From: DATHGT01 sp035317605
Lineage (GTDB): Bacteria > Methylomirabilota > Methylomirabilia > Rokubacteriales > CSP1-6
Direction of reading: 5' to 3'
Length of the DNA stretch: 64,000 nt
Assembly: GCA_035317605.1 (NCBI GenBank)
Contig: DATHGT010000130.1
Location: 1-64,000, forward strand
The position numbers were made by a program, and so were the translations under genes. The notes under the pieces are model-generated. The model saw nothing but the letters and a program-made list of their open reading frames with translations. It was not told the DNA's origin and ran no database searches. Each line of letters starts with the position of its first letter. Position 1 is the stretch's first letter. Below, piece by piece: positions 1 through 7,810 of the stretch.

Positions 1-636
1 CGGGAAACCCGCCCAGACGTTCAGCAGACCGAAGGCCTCACGCGACACGGCGAGGGCGTCGTCCGTACGTTCCCACCACCGAGCCCCATCGAATCGATCC
101 AGGCCGGCGTATCGGACAACTGCCCGTGGTGCGCTGCCGACAATCGCCTGCCAGGTGGCTCGAACTCGCCGCGTATGAGACTTCGAACTGACGATGATCA
201 CCCGATCGCCCCCTGTTCGAGCCAGCTCCGAGGCGATACGAGTCACCTCTTCGGCGGTATTCCGGGCGCCAGGAGTCAGTGTCCTGATGGCGCTCGACGC
301 CACGCCGAGGCGCTCCAGGACCAAACGGTTCGAGCTCTCGTCACCAAAATCGAACTTGAGGCCCAAGCGAGCAACCAGCGCCTCGTCGGCGTCAGTCGGC
401 GACCGCGTGATCCACACCTGAGACGCCCAGCCCTCGCGGAAGATCTGTGCGGCCTCGATCGCCCGGTACGGCGCGCCTCCGCTCAGCACGACGACCGCCG
501 TCGCGCGCTGCAGCGGGTCGCTCACCACGAGCCATCGGCCAAGCCCCATAACCGCCCATACAGAAAGCCCCACCAGACAGGCACTGACGACGACCGCGCC
601 GATGGTCAGGTGCCAGACCGGCCAGGACCGCTTCAC
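1..636 (-). CDS. YdcF/SanA-like (DUF218) protein, 3' end cut by window edge
   Basis: Reading left from a GTG at 636, the frame stays open to base 1 (212 codons seen). The start overlaps the stop of the upstream gene as GTGA. The product begins with a membrane segment (residues about 8-30, rich in V, L, A and G). It continues with a DUF218-type Rossmann domain: VVVLSGGAPYRAIEAAQIF, then LTPGARNTAEEV (the conserved N-T-x-E-E region) and a VIIVSSKSHTRR strand. DUF218 proteins such as SanA, ElyC and YdcF are membrane-anchored envelope proteins found beside polysaccharide genes. The biochemical role is not settled, so none is claimed. It is the last gene seen of the long leftward block. Confidence 0.8.
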   Translation of the reverse strand, partial: MKRSWPVWHLTIGAVVVSACLVGLSVWAVMGLGRWLVVSDPLQRATAVVVLSGGAPYRAIEAAQIFREGWASQVWITRSPTDADEALVARLGLKFDFGDESSNRLVLERLGVASSAIRTLTPGARNTAEEVTRIASELARTGGDRVIIVSSKSHTRRVRATWQAIVGSAPRAVVRYAGLDRFDGARWWERTDDALAVSREAFGLLNVWAGFP

Positions 637-1904
637 CGCCGAACACCTGCAGTAGCAGGCCGCATGATAGTCGACAGACGGAGCGCCGTGGAGTAGCCGA
701 CGAGGACCGCATGGGATGCGAGTATCGCGAAATACACGTCCAAATAACTTCGATGCGAGGTATGCGCATGGGTCATGATCACGACCATAACGAAGCTGGC
801 GACCAGGGCATAGATCAAGTACAGCGTTCGCCAACGAGCCCGCGCCACCACTGCCCCGGCGACAGCGAGTAAGAGCATCGGTGTGTAGCTGGCGGCATAC
901 ATCGCGCTACGCCACCATGGTCCCGTCGTGGGCGACAATACCGGACTGAAAGCTGCAAATATCTTCACGAGCTCATATTTCAAGGCCCTCGTCGGATCGC
1001 GGGCGATGAAGTCCACGGCGCGCCTCATGAACCAGCGATCGCGATCACGCTCGTTCAGCGCCTCGAGCTCCGCGCTCTCGGAGGGGGACAACGCCCCGAA
1101 CGCCTGCGGAGTGCTCTCGTCGATCGAAATCCATGGGTAACCGACGATCGTGAAGTCGTTGTGGCCGACCCACATCCGGTAGCCCAGACCGAAGCCACCC
1201 CCCGCGGACAGGACGGGACTTCCATAGACCACGGCATTCCGGGCGAGCCACGGCACCACGACCGAAACGGCCACCAGCAGTGTCAGCCCGACTCTCAACT
1301 GCGCAACCTTCCCGATCGGCCGCTGGTACCACCACAGCCACGCCACGGCCAGCAGGGCGAACGGAGCAATGACCTCACGGCAGAGCACGTCCAGGCCGAT
1401 CCAGAAGCCGGCAGCCACGTAATCGCCCAGCGACGATGATCGCGAAGCCCGCACGAGTGCGTAGATCGACCCGGCGGTCAAAAAGGTAAACAGTCCCGTT
1501 TCCTGCAGGGCAGAGTCGTGAACAACATAGTAGGGATACACCGCAATGAAGGACGCGGCGAGCACGGCGGTCCGCCGGTCGAACAACAGCCGCGCGAGGT
1601 GAAACGCGATGAGGACGGTGCCCGCACCGATCGCGGACTGCACAACGATGGGAAGCAGGTTTCCGCCGCCGCTGAGGCGATATTCCGCGGCCAACAGCAA
1701 GGGGTAGAGGGGAGGCCGTGGAGCCTGAAGTGCGCCGAGATGAAAGCCCTCCCCGCGCGCGATGTTCTGCGCCAACACCGCGTAATGGCTATAACCGGTC
1801 TCCCACCAAGACACTCCGTGATTCCGTAGCATTCCGGCGGCGACGCGAAGGCTGAACGCCACGGCGACGACCGCCGGCGGCGTGATGACGTCGGAAGGTT
1901 TCAT
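633..1904 (-). CDS. GT39/PMT-like membrane glycosyltransferase
   Basis: A 423-residue polytopic membrane protein. Near the N terminus it carries the loop WETGYSHYAVLAQNIARGEG, followed by APRPPLYPLLLA. This is the usual first periplasmic loop of the ArnT/PMT (GT39, GT-C fold) superfamily, which transfers sugars from polyprenyl-phosphate donors to lipid or protein acceptors in the periplasm. Roughly eight to ten hydrophobic stretches follow. The ATG overlaps the previous stop as ATGA, so it is translationally coupled to the nucleotidyltransferase gene. Acceptor and donor cannot be told from sequence. Its place just after a lasso-peptide cluster leaves open whether it serves the glycan or the peptide. 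Confidence 0.75.
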   Translation of the reverse strand: MKPSDVITPPAVVAVAFSLRVAAGMLRNHGVSWWETGYSHYAVLAQNIARGEGFHLGALQAPRPPLYPLLLAAEYRLSGGGNLLPIVVQSAIGAGTVLIAFHLARLLFDRRTAVLAASFIAVYPYYVVHDSALQETGLFTFLTAGSIYALVRASRSSSLGDYVAAGFWIGLDVLCREVIAPFALLAVAWLWWYQRPIGKVAQLRVGLTLLVAVSVVVPWLARNAVVYGSPVLSAGGGFGLGYRMWVGHNDFTIVGYPWISIDESTPQAFGALSPSESAELEALNERDRDRWFMRRAVDFIARDPTRALKYELVKIFAAFSPVLSPTTGPWWRSAMYAASYTPMLLLAVAGAVVARARWRTLYLIYALVASFVMVVIMTHAHTSHRSYLDVYFAILASHAVLVGYSTALRLSTIMRPATAGVRR

Positions 1905-3079
1905 TTCGCGACTGCCTGCCGGCTTCGGTCGCGTTCAGATACACTGCGCAACAGATGCAGTCCCCATTTGGCGGCCAGCCGAAAAGGCCGTATCACGTAA
2001 TAAAGAAGGCCGAGCGCGGCGGGCAGTCGGAGGACGCGCCGCTCCGCCAGCGTCGGGATGAAGATGACGCCGAAGAGGTAGCTGAGCTTCTTCCACGGCT
2101 GCTCGAGAAGCCGCATGAAGGCCAGGGCGTCCGGCGCCGCCGTCGACCCGCTGGGATGATTCGGGAAGCAAGCCACCCATTTGGGCGGTGCCCCGACGGA
2201 AAAAGGCGGAGGAACTTCCGAACCGAACAGTGAACGACACACCGCCAGGCTCACGTCTACGACTCGTGACCAGCCGACCGCCTCCGCCTTGGATTTGACC
2301 TGCGCCCAATCGATGTCAGTCGATGAGGACAATTCATGAATGTCGGCCAGCCACTTCAGACCGCGCCATCGATGGCGGGCAGCGTGCGCGCTCAGGTAAA
2401 GAAACTCCCATTCGCGGCTCAGTCCATAGGCCGCCACACCGAGGTCGCTCCTCGGTTTCGCCGAAAGCCAAAGATCCTCCAGTGCGGCCTCATCCCAGCG
2501 GGGACCCCATAAGAGCGCCCAATGAAGCTCGAGCCACTGATCGGAAATGGGGCCAGGCTTTCGCAGATGATGCTCAATATCCTGTGACAAAAGCAGGCCT
2601 TCGAAGAAGTCATCTTCCGGGAACTCCGAAGTGTACTGGTGCCCCCGAAGCAGGCGGACCGCCTTTCCTACTTCGCCGATCGGAACGAGGACATCCATGT
2701 CCAGACACACGCGAAGGCCACGGTTGCCATAGAGTGTCCCGGCGAGGAACACCCCCTTAAGCGGAACCGCCTGAATACCGGCACCGGAAAAGAGGGCCAG
2801 CACGTCTTCCAGCTCGCGTACCATCACGGCGTTCCGGAGCGCGTTCGCCTTGTACCGACGGTCCAACGATTCGTGGATTTCCATCGGGACGCTGGAGGCA
2901 CCGACGCGACCGAGGTTACAGTAGAAGAGAGGGTATACTGCCTCCCGCTCGGCGATGTCGACGATCAGATCCCAGCGGAGTCGCCCCGCGAGAAGTTGCC
3001 GCGCCTCCGGCTCCTCCCTGCCCCGCAGTGTCCCGCGAGACAACAGCAGAACCAGGCGTTCTTCAGGTCGAAGGCTCAT
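1901..3079 (-). CDS. Nucleotidyltransferase-fold protein (PF14907-like)
   Basis: About 392 residues. The central part reads GIQAVPLKGVFLAG, then YGNRGLRVCLDMDVLVP. This is the K-G and D-x-D arrangement of the 'uncharacterised nucleotidyltransferase' family (NTP_transf_5), a minimal Pol-beta-like NTase. Members are often found with PqqD-like, HprK-like and asparagine synthase-like genes, including lasso-peptide clusters of Firmicutes (family knowledge). I chose the ATG at 3079 because it has a good ribosome site (AGGAAGAG, about 5 nt spacer). A TTG at 3100 would lengthen it by seven residues. It overlaps the methyltransferase gene by 17 nt. Transfer of a nucleotide to the peptide or a glycan is possible but unproven. 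Confidence 0.75.
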   Translation of the reverse strand: MSLRPEERLVLLLSRGTLRGREEPEARQLLAGRLRWDLIVDIAEREAVYPLFYCNLGRVGASSVPMEIHESLDRRYKANALRNAVMVRELEDVLALFSGAGIQAVPLKGVFLAGTLYGNRGLRVCLDMDVLVPIGEVGKAVRLLRGHQYTSEFPEDDFFEGLLLSQDIEHHLRKPGPISDQWLELHWALLWGPRWDEAALEDLWLSAKPRSDLGVAAYGLSREWEFLYLSAHAARHRWRGLKWLADIHELSSSTDIDWAQVKSKAEAVGWSRVVDVSLAVCRSLFGSEVPPPFSVGAPPKWVACFPNHPSGSTAAPDALAFMRLLEQPWKKLSYLFGVIFIPTLAERRVLRLPAALGLLYYVIRPFRLAAKWGLHLLRSVSERDRSRQAVAK

Positions 3080-4034
3080 GGGGTCTCTTCCTGAAGACAA
3101 ACCCGACCCAATTATCCTCGGTGGACCGATCGATCAACTCCAGGTCAGCGACGCGCATCGCCTCGACCACGTCTCGTTCACGGTTGAGGACGATCCCGCT
3201 CGTGATGAGATGAGCATCTTCCGTCATCGATTCGGCGAGCGCGCGCGCGAGCTCGATCAGTGGCCCGGCGAAAAGATTTGCCACCACCGTATGGTAGCGG
3301 TCGCCGCACACAGGAACGCTTCCCTCGCGAAAGCGCAACCGATCGGCAAGTCCATTCGCCTCGGCCGTCCGCCGAGCGCAGGCGATCGCCTCCACGTCAG
3401 GGTCAACGCCGAGAGCCCCCTCCGCGCCCAACTTCAGTGCCGCGACGGCCAGAATGCCCGAGCCGGTGCCTACATCGAGAACCCGCCCGCCCGCTTTCAC
3501 ATACTTCTCGAGCAAGATCAGGGCGAGCCGAGTCGTGGGGTGCCGGCCTGTTCCGAACACCCACCGCGTACCCTCGCCACAGCTGGGGATGCGTATGACG
3601 CGGTTCCGGTCGTATTCCGGCCCATCTTGGTCAGCGATGATGATGAAGGCACCGGCACCTACGCGTAGCGACTCCGGACCTGCGCCTCGGCTCTCCCGGT
3701 ATGAGATGGGAAGATCGTCGGCTGCCATCACCAGCGTCGACACCGACAACCCGGTCGCCTCGAAAATCGCTGTCCTCTGTTCCCTCGTCAGCGTGATCCG
3801 AAGCATGGCGTCCGGTGCAACATCATGGCGACTCTTGGGCCGCAGCGTCGCTTCTATCGCGCGCCGACCGTACGGAAGCGTCTCGCCTCCTGCCCTCCGA
3901 CCGGCGAGCGCCAGCGCCGCCACCTGGACCGCCGTCGCGCTCCAGCAAGGCATCGCGATGCCGGACAAACGGTTCACCTCGGCCTGTTGCTCCGGGGTGA
4001 ATTCGATCCTGATCTCTCGCGCGAGCGACGACAC
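3063..4034 (-). CDS. PrmA-like SAM-dependent methyltransferase with unusual N terminus
   Basis: The C-terminal half is a class I methyltransferase of the ribosomal protein L11 methyltransferase (PrmA) type. It has FGTGRHPTT (about 160-168 from the GTG start), motif I VLDVGTGSG (about 185-193) and VANLFAGPL. PrmA methylates amino groups of a protein. The N-terminal 110 residues do not resemble the L11-binding domain of PrmA. They contain two copies of a roughly 30-residue pattern: IRIEFTPEQQ...SGIA and LRITLTREQR...TGLS. GTG at 4034 is preferred over a TTG at 4073 inside the previous gene. It lies among lasso-peptide tailoring genes, so peptide methylation is a reasonable guess. It is unlikely to be the housekeeping prmA. 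Confidence 0.8.
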   Translation of the reverse strand: MSSLAREIRIEFTPEQQAEVNRLSGIAMPCWSATAVQVAALALAGRRAGGETLPYGRRAIEATLRPKSRHDVAPDAMLRITLTREQRTAIFEATGLSVSTLVMAADDLPISYRESRGAGPESLRVGAGAFIIIADQDGPEYDRNRVIRIPSCGEGTRWVFGTGRHPTTRLALILLEKYVKAGGRVLDVGTGSGILAVAALKLGAEGALGVDPDVEAIACARRTAEANGLADRLRFREGSVPVCGDRYHTVVANLFAGPLIELARALAESMTEDAHLITSGIVLNRERDVVEAMRVADLELIDRSTEDNWVGFVFRKRPHEPST

Positions 4035-4041
4035 CTCGCGA

Positions 4042-4662
4042 TCAGTCTCGTGCGACCGCGAACCATGTCGCAATGGTGAGACGATGCCCCAGAATCACCG
4101 GCCGAACCTCGTGCACGACATCCGCCGGGAACGCGATCAGCATACCCGCCTGCGCTTCCAAAGGGAGACCGCACGCCGAAAACCGCGGTGCCTTGATCAA
4201 TCCATAGAACACGAGTTCACCACCGTCGTATCCATTAGCATCGCCGGCTACGCACGACGCATTGACGAAAATCACAACTGACACTTTCCTTCGTCTGATC
4301 AGCGCCGGGGCCTCGGCATCATCGGTACTGTCGGTGTGTGGGCCATAGAAATGACCGGGGCTGTACGTCAGAAACTGAAGACTTTCGCACCCGTCCAGCC
4401 GGACCCCGAAGTGCGTCTCGAGTGTCGGCCTCAGCCCCCCGACCTTCACTCCCAGGCTCGATTTCAACCCGCTTGGGACAGCGGCGATCTGCACGTTTCT
4501 GCGGCTTCTCTCGATTTTCTCGACGGAGCCCTCGGTCCTGACCGAGCCGTACTCTAACGCGCTCCCTTGCATCGCGGCCTGGCACTCCAGATACTCTCGT
4601 TCGCTACAGAACCTTTCGACCACGAAGAGTCCCAGGCCACGAAATACGTCCACACTCGGCAT
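4042..4662 (-). CDS. 2-oxoglutarate/Fe(II)-dependent oxygenase (prolyl-4-hydroxylase fold)
   Basis: 206 residues with a complete metal and cosubstrate site: H109-T-D111 in FYGPHTDS, distal H184 in DVVHEV, and R194 in GHRLTIATWF for the 2-oxoglutarate carboxylate. The spacing is that of the P4Hc family, which hydroxylates protein or peptide side chains. GGELVFYG before the distal His is also typical. It lies between the HprK-like kinase (38 nt upstream) and the methyltransferase gene, in the tailoring part of the lasso-peptide cluster. The core peptide offers Pro, Asn, Asp and Lys as possible targets. Hydroxylation of the peptide is inference; a sugar or lipid substrate cannot be excluded. Confidence 0.85.
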   Translation of the reverse strand: MPSVDVFRGLGLFVVERFCSEREYLECQAAMQGSALEYGSVRTEGSVEKIERSRRNVQIAAVPSGLKSSLGVKVGGLRPTLETHFGVRLDGCESLQFLTYSPGHFYGPHTDSTDDAEAPALIRRRKVSVVIFVNASCVAGDANGYDGGELVFYGLIKAPRFSACGLPLEAQAGMLIAFPADVVHEVRPVILGHRLTIATWFAVARD

Positions 4663-4700
4663 ACGTCAGGATGAGTCTTCTGAAATCAGCCGTAGCCCAC

Positions 4701-5699
4701 TCATGAGCCGCCACCCTGTGCATCGCCGATAATTCTCTCGAGATCCTCACAGATCGCAATTCGCAAGGACGCGAGCTGGGCATAGTCGTTGTGGGGTCTG
4801 ACGCGCCGTACCGGCACTGCAGCCACCAAGGACTCTAGCTGCGAGAATTCGGTCCTCCGCATCGAATCGTCCAGAAGTTGGTTGGCGTACGTGTTTCTCA
4901 CCAAAGACATGAACGCCGCGCCATGGCTCACTGGCTCGACCAGTGGGGCCGCTGGGCTGACGCTTCGCGCTTCAAGGACGTAGATGGCCCGCAGCGGCAC
5001 GGATACGGCGTGAAAGCGATGGCGGGGACCGGTCAGATCAAGGTAGCGCTTGTCCCAGTGGGGAGCGAGCAATGGAAGCGCATCGGAATGCCCGTATAAA
5101 GCGCTGACGGACTCGTCCCAGAGACGCAGCCGCGGGTACCCAGGTTGAATGTGGAATCCACCAGCCGACTCGACGACAGAGAGGACGTCGTCTGCCAGCA
5201 CCGCGTAGCCGGCCTCCGCGAATGCGGCCGCCAGGGTGGATTTCCCCGCGCCTTGTGGCCCGACGAGCGCGAACCCGTTCTGTCCGCTGGCGACCCCCGC
5301 TGCGTGAAGACACAGAACACCTCTCACACGCAGCAGGAAGCCGAGTATAGGACCGAGGAGGCTGGGTGCCGCGTCTTGCAACGTCAGAGTCGGCGGCCAC
5401 GAACTCCACACCTTTGTTCCTGCCGCGTCGACCACGAACTGCGTCCCATCCGCATACTTGAACCATACGTGTCCGTATGGTGGAATCCTCCACGCGACTA
5501 GCGCCGGGGACTCATGGTCGCTCTGGTCGCCGAGAGGGAACACACGCTCGCGGCGCGATCCGTCCTCGACCCTCTCTGGCAACTCGCCCCATACTAATTC
5601 GACTTCAGGGGCACGACCGGAGTGAGATTCAGGGAGACCCGGAACGGGTTCGCTTGATCTAATAGATAACCCATAGGCGGTATAGGTATAGTCTGCCAT
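4701..5699 (-). CDS. HprK-like serine kinase of the lasso-peptide cluster
   Basis: 332 residues. The C-terminal half is an HPr-kinase-like P-loop domain: LHAAGVA (131-137), Walker A GPQGAGKST (147-155) and LADDVLSV (168-175), the Asp pair expected of this fold. The N-terminal 120 residues form the beta-rich region usual in HprK-related kinases of PqqD-type clusters. In the paeninodin family of lasso peptides a kinase of this class phosphorylates the C-terminal Ser of the precursor (established). Here the adjacent precursor also ends in Ser, so the same reaction is likely. It starts at ATG 5699, 143 nt after the precursor stop, with a weak GAGGAG ribosome site. Confidence 0.85.
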   Translation of the reverse strand: MADYTYTAYGLSIRSSEPVPGLPESHSGRAPEVELVWGELPERVEDGSRRERVFPLGDQSDHESPALVAWRIPPYGHVWFKYADGTQFVVDAAGTKVWSSWPPTLTLQDAAPSLLGPILGFLLRVRGVLCLHAAGVASGQNGFALVGPQGAGKSTLAAAFAEAGYAVLADDVLSVVESAGGFHIQPGYPRLRLWDESVSALYGHSDALPLLAPHWDKRYLDLTGPRHRFHAVSVPLRAIYVLEARSVSPAAPLVEPVSHGAAFMSLVRNTYANQLLDDSMRRTEFSQLESLVAAVPVRRVRPHNDYAQLASLRIAICEDLERIIGDAQGGGS

Positions 5700-5753
5700 C
5701 CGTGGTCTCAGTCTCCTCGGTGACTTAAGCCGAGATTGCTAGTCTCAGCCTTT

Positions 5754-5775
5754 GGCGCGATGTCGCCATCGCGCC
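5754..5775 (-). promoter_or_regulatory. Perfect hairpin between precursor and kinase genes
   Basis: GGCGCGATG and CATCGCGCC form a perfect 9-bp stem with a 4-nt loop in the 143-bp gap after the precursor stop. No T-run follows on the minus strand (the next bases are AAAGG), so it is not a classical intrinsic terminator. A stable hairpin downstream of a precursor gene could protect the 3' end of the precursor mRNA or reduce read-through into the kinase. Confidence 0.5.
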
Positions 5776-5842
5776 GCCCACATCCCTGGATGCAGGCAGC
5801 CGCAGCGGCCTTCGGGAGCAGCACTATTCTTGAACGACTAAC

Positions 5843-5983
5843 TCAACTCTTATGCTGCCCCGACGGGTTATCGTTCTTGTTCTTCTCGGTATTGGCCGCG
5901 GTAAGGTCACTGATGTTTCCGTAGACAACCAACCGCGGCGACTCATAACGCTTGCGTGAGTCTTCCTGATGCTCGTCTTTCAT
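5843..5983 (-). CDS. Lasso-peptide precursor (46 aa)
   Basis: The leader carries the full lasso recognition motif YESPRLVVYGNISDLT: Y13, P16, L18, G22 and T28, matching Y-x2-P-x-L-x3-G-x5-T, which is bound by the RRE protein B1. Thr28 marks position -2, so cleavage is expected after Ala29. That leaves a 17-residue core, ANTEKNKNDNPSGQHKS. Ala1 and Asp9 are in register for a nine-residue macrolactam ring with an eight-residue tail ending in Ser. Alternatives such as a ring through Glu4 are too small. The ATG at 5983 overlaps the cyclase stop as ATGA and has a strong AAAAGGAG ribosome site inside the cyclase gene. The core is very polar, with no Trp, Phe or Tyr plug residue. Paeninodin, which also has Ala1, Asp9 and a C-terminal Ser, is the closest type I can recall. 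Confidence 0.9.
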   Translation of the reverse strand: MKDEHQEDSRKRYESPRLVVYGNISDLTAANTEKNKNDNPSGQHKS

Positions 5984-7809
5984 GTGATGGCTCCTTTTCC
6001 GAGTTGTCTGGTTGACAGGTGCCGCAACCACAAGTTGAGACTCACCGGCAACAACGCGTCTGCAAGCTCTCTCATCGTGTCCGGCGGGTCGCGGGGAAGC
6101 TTCCGGAGGTCGACAAAGTCTCCGAATCCGGAACTCGGTTCCAACCACTCTCGCCACTCGTCGCAAGCTTGGCGTCGCCTCACCCAAATGCCGTCGGAAG
6201 CAAGCGGGGTCTTCGGCCGTCGCAGGACTTCGTTAGGCAACGCACCTCTCATCGCGGCCCTGAGCAGATTCTTCTCGACGCACCAAGGTATCGGCGGGAT
6301 CCCGATGGCAAACTCAACGATCCGGAGATCAAACAATGGATACCGCATCTCCGCCCGCTCTCCCAGCGCCCCCGAATGCTCCTGCTCGAAGCACCAAGCC
6401 CAGTAAGGGTCGATGAGTGAGTTATAGGCCTCAAAGCGAGGATGCTCCACGTCCTTCACTCGCCAATCACGCGACATGCGAGCACGAATATCGAGTTCGG
6501 CCTGCAGACGCGCATTCAACCACTCGGGCGGCGCCTCACCGTCAGTCCGACGACGAACTCCCCGGGTGAGAGCAGTTCGAAAGCCCATTGGCGGAAAACG
6601 CCGCGTCGTACGCCACAGCCACGCCGCGCTCTCGGCGATCGTCAGCAGGCGACCAGATGCAAGTAACGTCGCGAGCCGGCGGCCGGACGGGATAAACAGT
6701 GGATCGCCACCGTCGCCTCGTAAAATGACCCTGGCATCGGCGGATGCCCGCCGGATCACGTCCCGCCCGATGACGTCGAGCGGCGCATGGATGGGTTCTG
6801 GCCTCATGAAACCAGGTTCCTTCCAGCGCTCATAGAGCTTGTAGGCATCGACGACCTGATAATGAATGGGAATATCAAGATGCTTCGCGACCAGTCCGGA
6901 ATAATGCCGTTCGCTGTCCGGCATCAGGTGGTCATACACCATGGTGAATGCCCGCAGCTCGGTGCCGCCAACCGCCCGCGCGGTCGCAGCAATCGAGGGA
7001 GAGTCGAGCCCGCCGCTCATCGAGATCGATACCCGGGGAACACGCAATCGATCTGCAACCGCCACTGACAATATGCTGCGGAAGTGGTCGATATATTCCT
7101 CGCGCCGCGAATACCGGATCCGCGTATCCAGGGGAAGCGACCAGTAACGCCGCGACCCTCCTGCGCCTTCCGCCGACAACACGAGCGTGTGCGCCGGCGG
7201 CAACTTTAGAATGTCCCTGAAAGTCGTCCGGTCAACGTATGAGTTTCTTTCGAAGAGTAGGAAATCGACGACTGCCGTGTCATTCAACGCGTCGCTCACC
7301 AAGGGATGAAGCCGTAAAGACGCGAGCGTGTTACTAAAGATGAACTCCCTCTGGGTACGGACGTAGAAGAAGGGTTTCACGCCGAAGTGATCGCGAGCGC
7401 AGAACATTCGACGTTTCGGCCGATCCCAGATCGCAAAGGCGAAGTCGCCGATCAGGTGGTCTACGCAGCCGTCGCCCCAGACATGATAGGCGTACACGAT
7501 CAGTTCGGCGTCCGGCACATCGTGTCCCACGATGCGGCCTTTGCGGACGAGTTTGTCAATGAGCTCTCGTCTCCCATCGATGCGTGCATCCGCGGTGATC
7601 CATATCTGCTGATCGAGACTGTACGGCTGCTTTTCGTGCGCGGCTTCGAACGTGGTGCGGAACATCGCGTGCCCGAGGCCCACGCACCCATCGGCCCAGA
7701 TCTCTTGCGCGTCTGGACCGAGAAATTCCATGTCGTGCGTCATCCGCCAAAGCAGCGCGCGATCAATCGGTGCTCCATTCAGGTTCAGGAATCCAACGAT
7801 TCCGCTCAT
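5980..7809 (-). CDS. Lasso-peptide cyclase (asparagine synthase-like, protein C)
   Basis: A 609-residue asparagine-synthetase homologue that adenylates the ring Asp/Glu side chain so that the core N terminus can close the macrolactam. The synthetase domain has the PPi loop SGGLDS (265-270). The N-terminal glutaminase-like domain keeps GDFAFAIWD and ARDHFGVKPFFY. Residue 2 is Ser (MSGIVGF) instead of the Cys nucleophile that every ammonia-releasing class II glutaminase needs, so it should not hydrolyse glutamine. That suits a lasso cyclase, which uses an internal amine. The other two homologues in this window begin MCGI. It lies 1 nt after the B2 stop and is coupled to the precursor. Confidence 0.92.
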   Translation of the reverse strand: MSGIVGFLNLNGAPIDRALLWRMTHDMEFLGPDAQEIWADGCVGLGHAMFRTTFEAAHEKQPYSLDQQIWITADARIDGRRELIDKLVRKGRIVGHDVPDAELIVYAYHVWGDGCVDHLIGDFAFAIWDRPKRRMFCARDHFGVKPFFYVRTQREFIFSNTLASLRLHPLVSDALNDTAVVDFLLFERNSYVDRTTFRDILKLPPAHTLVLSAEGAGGSRRYWSLPLDTRIRYSRREEYIDHFRSILSVAVADRLRVPRVSISMSGGLDSPSIAATARAVGGTELRAFTMVYDHLMPDSERHYSGLVAKHLDIPIHYQVVDAYKLYERWKEPGFMRPEPIHAPLDVIGRDVIRRASADARVILRGDGGDPLFIPSGRRLATLLASGRLLTIAESAAWLWRTTRRFPPMGFRTALTRGVRRRTDGEAPPEWLNARLQAELDIRARMSRDWRVKDVEHPRFEAYNSLIDPYWAWCFEQEHSGALGERAEMRYPLFDLRIVEFAIGIPPIPWCVEKNLLRAAMRGALPNEVLRRPKTPLASDGIWVRRRQACDEWREWLEPSSGFGDFVDLRKLPRDPPDTMRELADALLPVSLNLWLRHLSTRQLGKGAIT

Positions 7810-7810
7810 T

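Noticed and set aside
5754..5775. Hairpin as an intrinsic terminator of the precursor transcript
   Set aside because: No T-run follows the stem on the coding strand; kept only as a possible mRNA structure.
5700..5842. Second lasso precursor in the gap before the kinase
   Set aside because: No frame there contains the Y-x2-P leader motif; only one precursor was found.
5843..6187. A 114-codon reading of the lasso precursor
   Set aside because: The extra N-terminal 68 codons lie inside the cyclase gene; ATG 5983 has the ribosome site and gives a leader of normal length.
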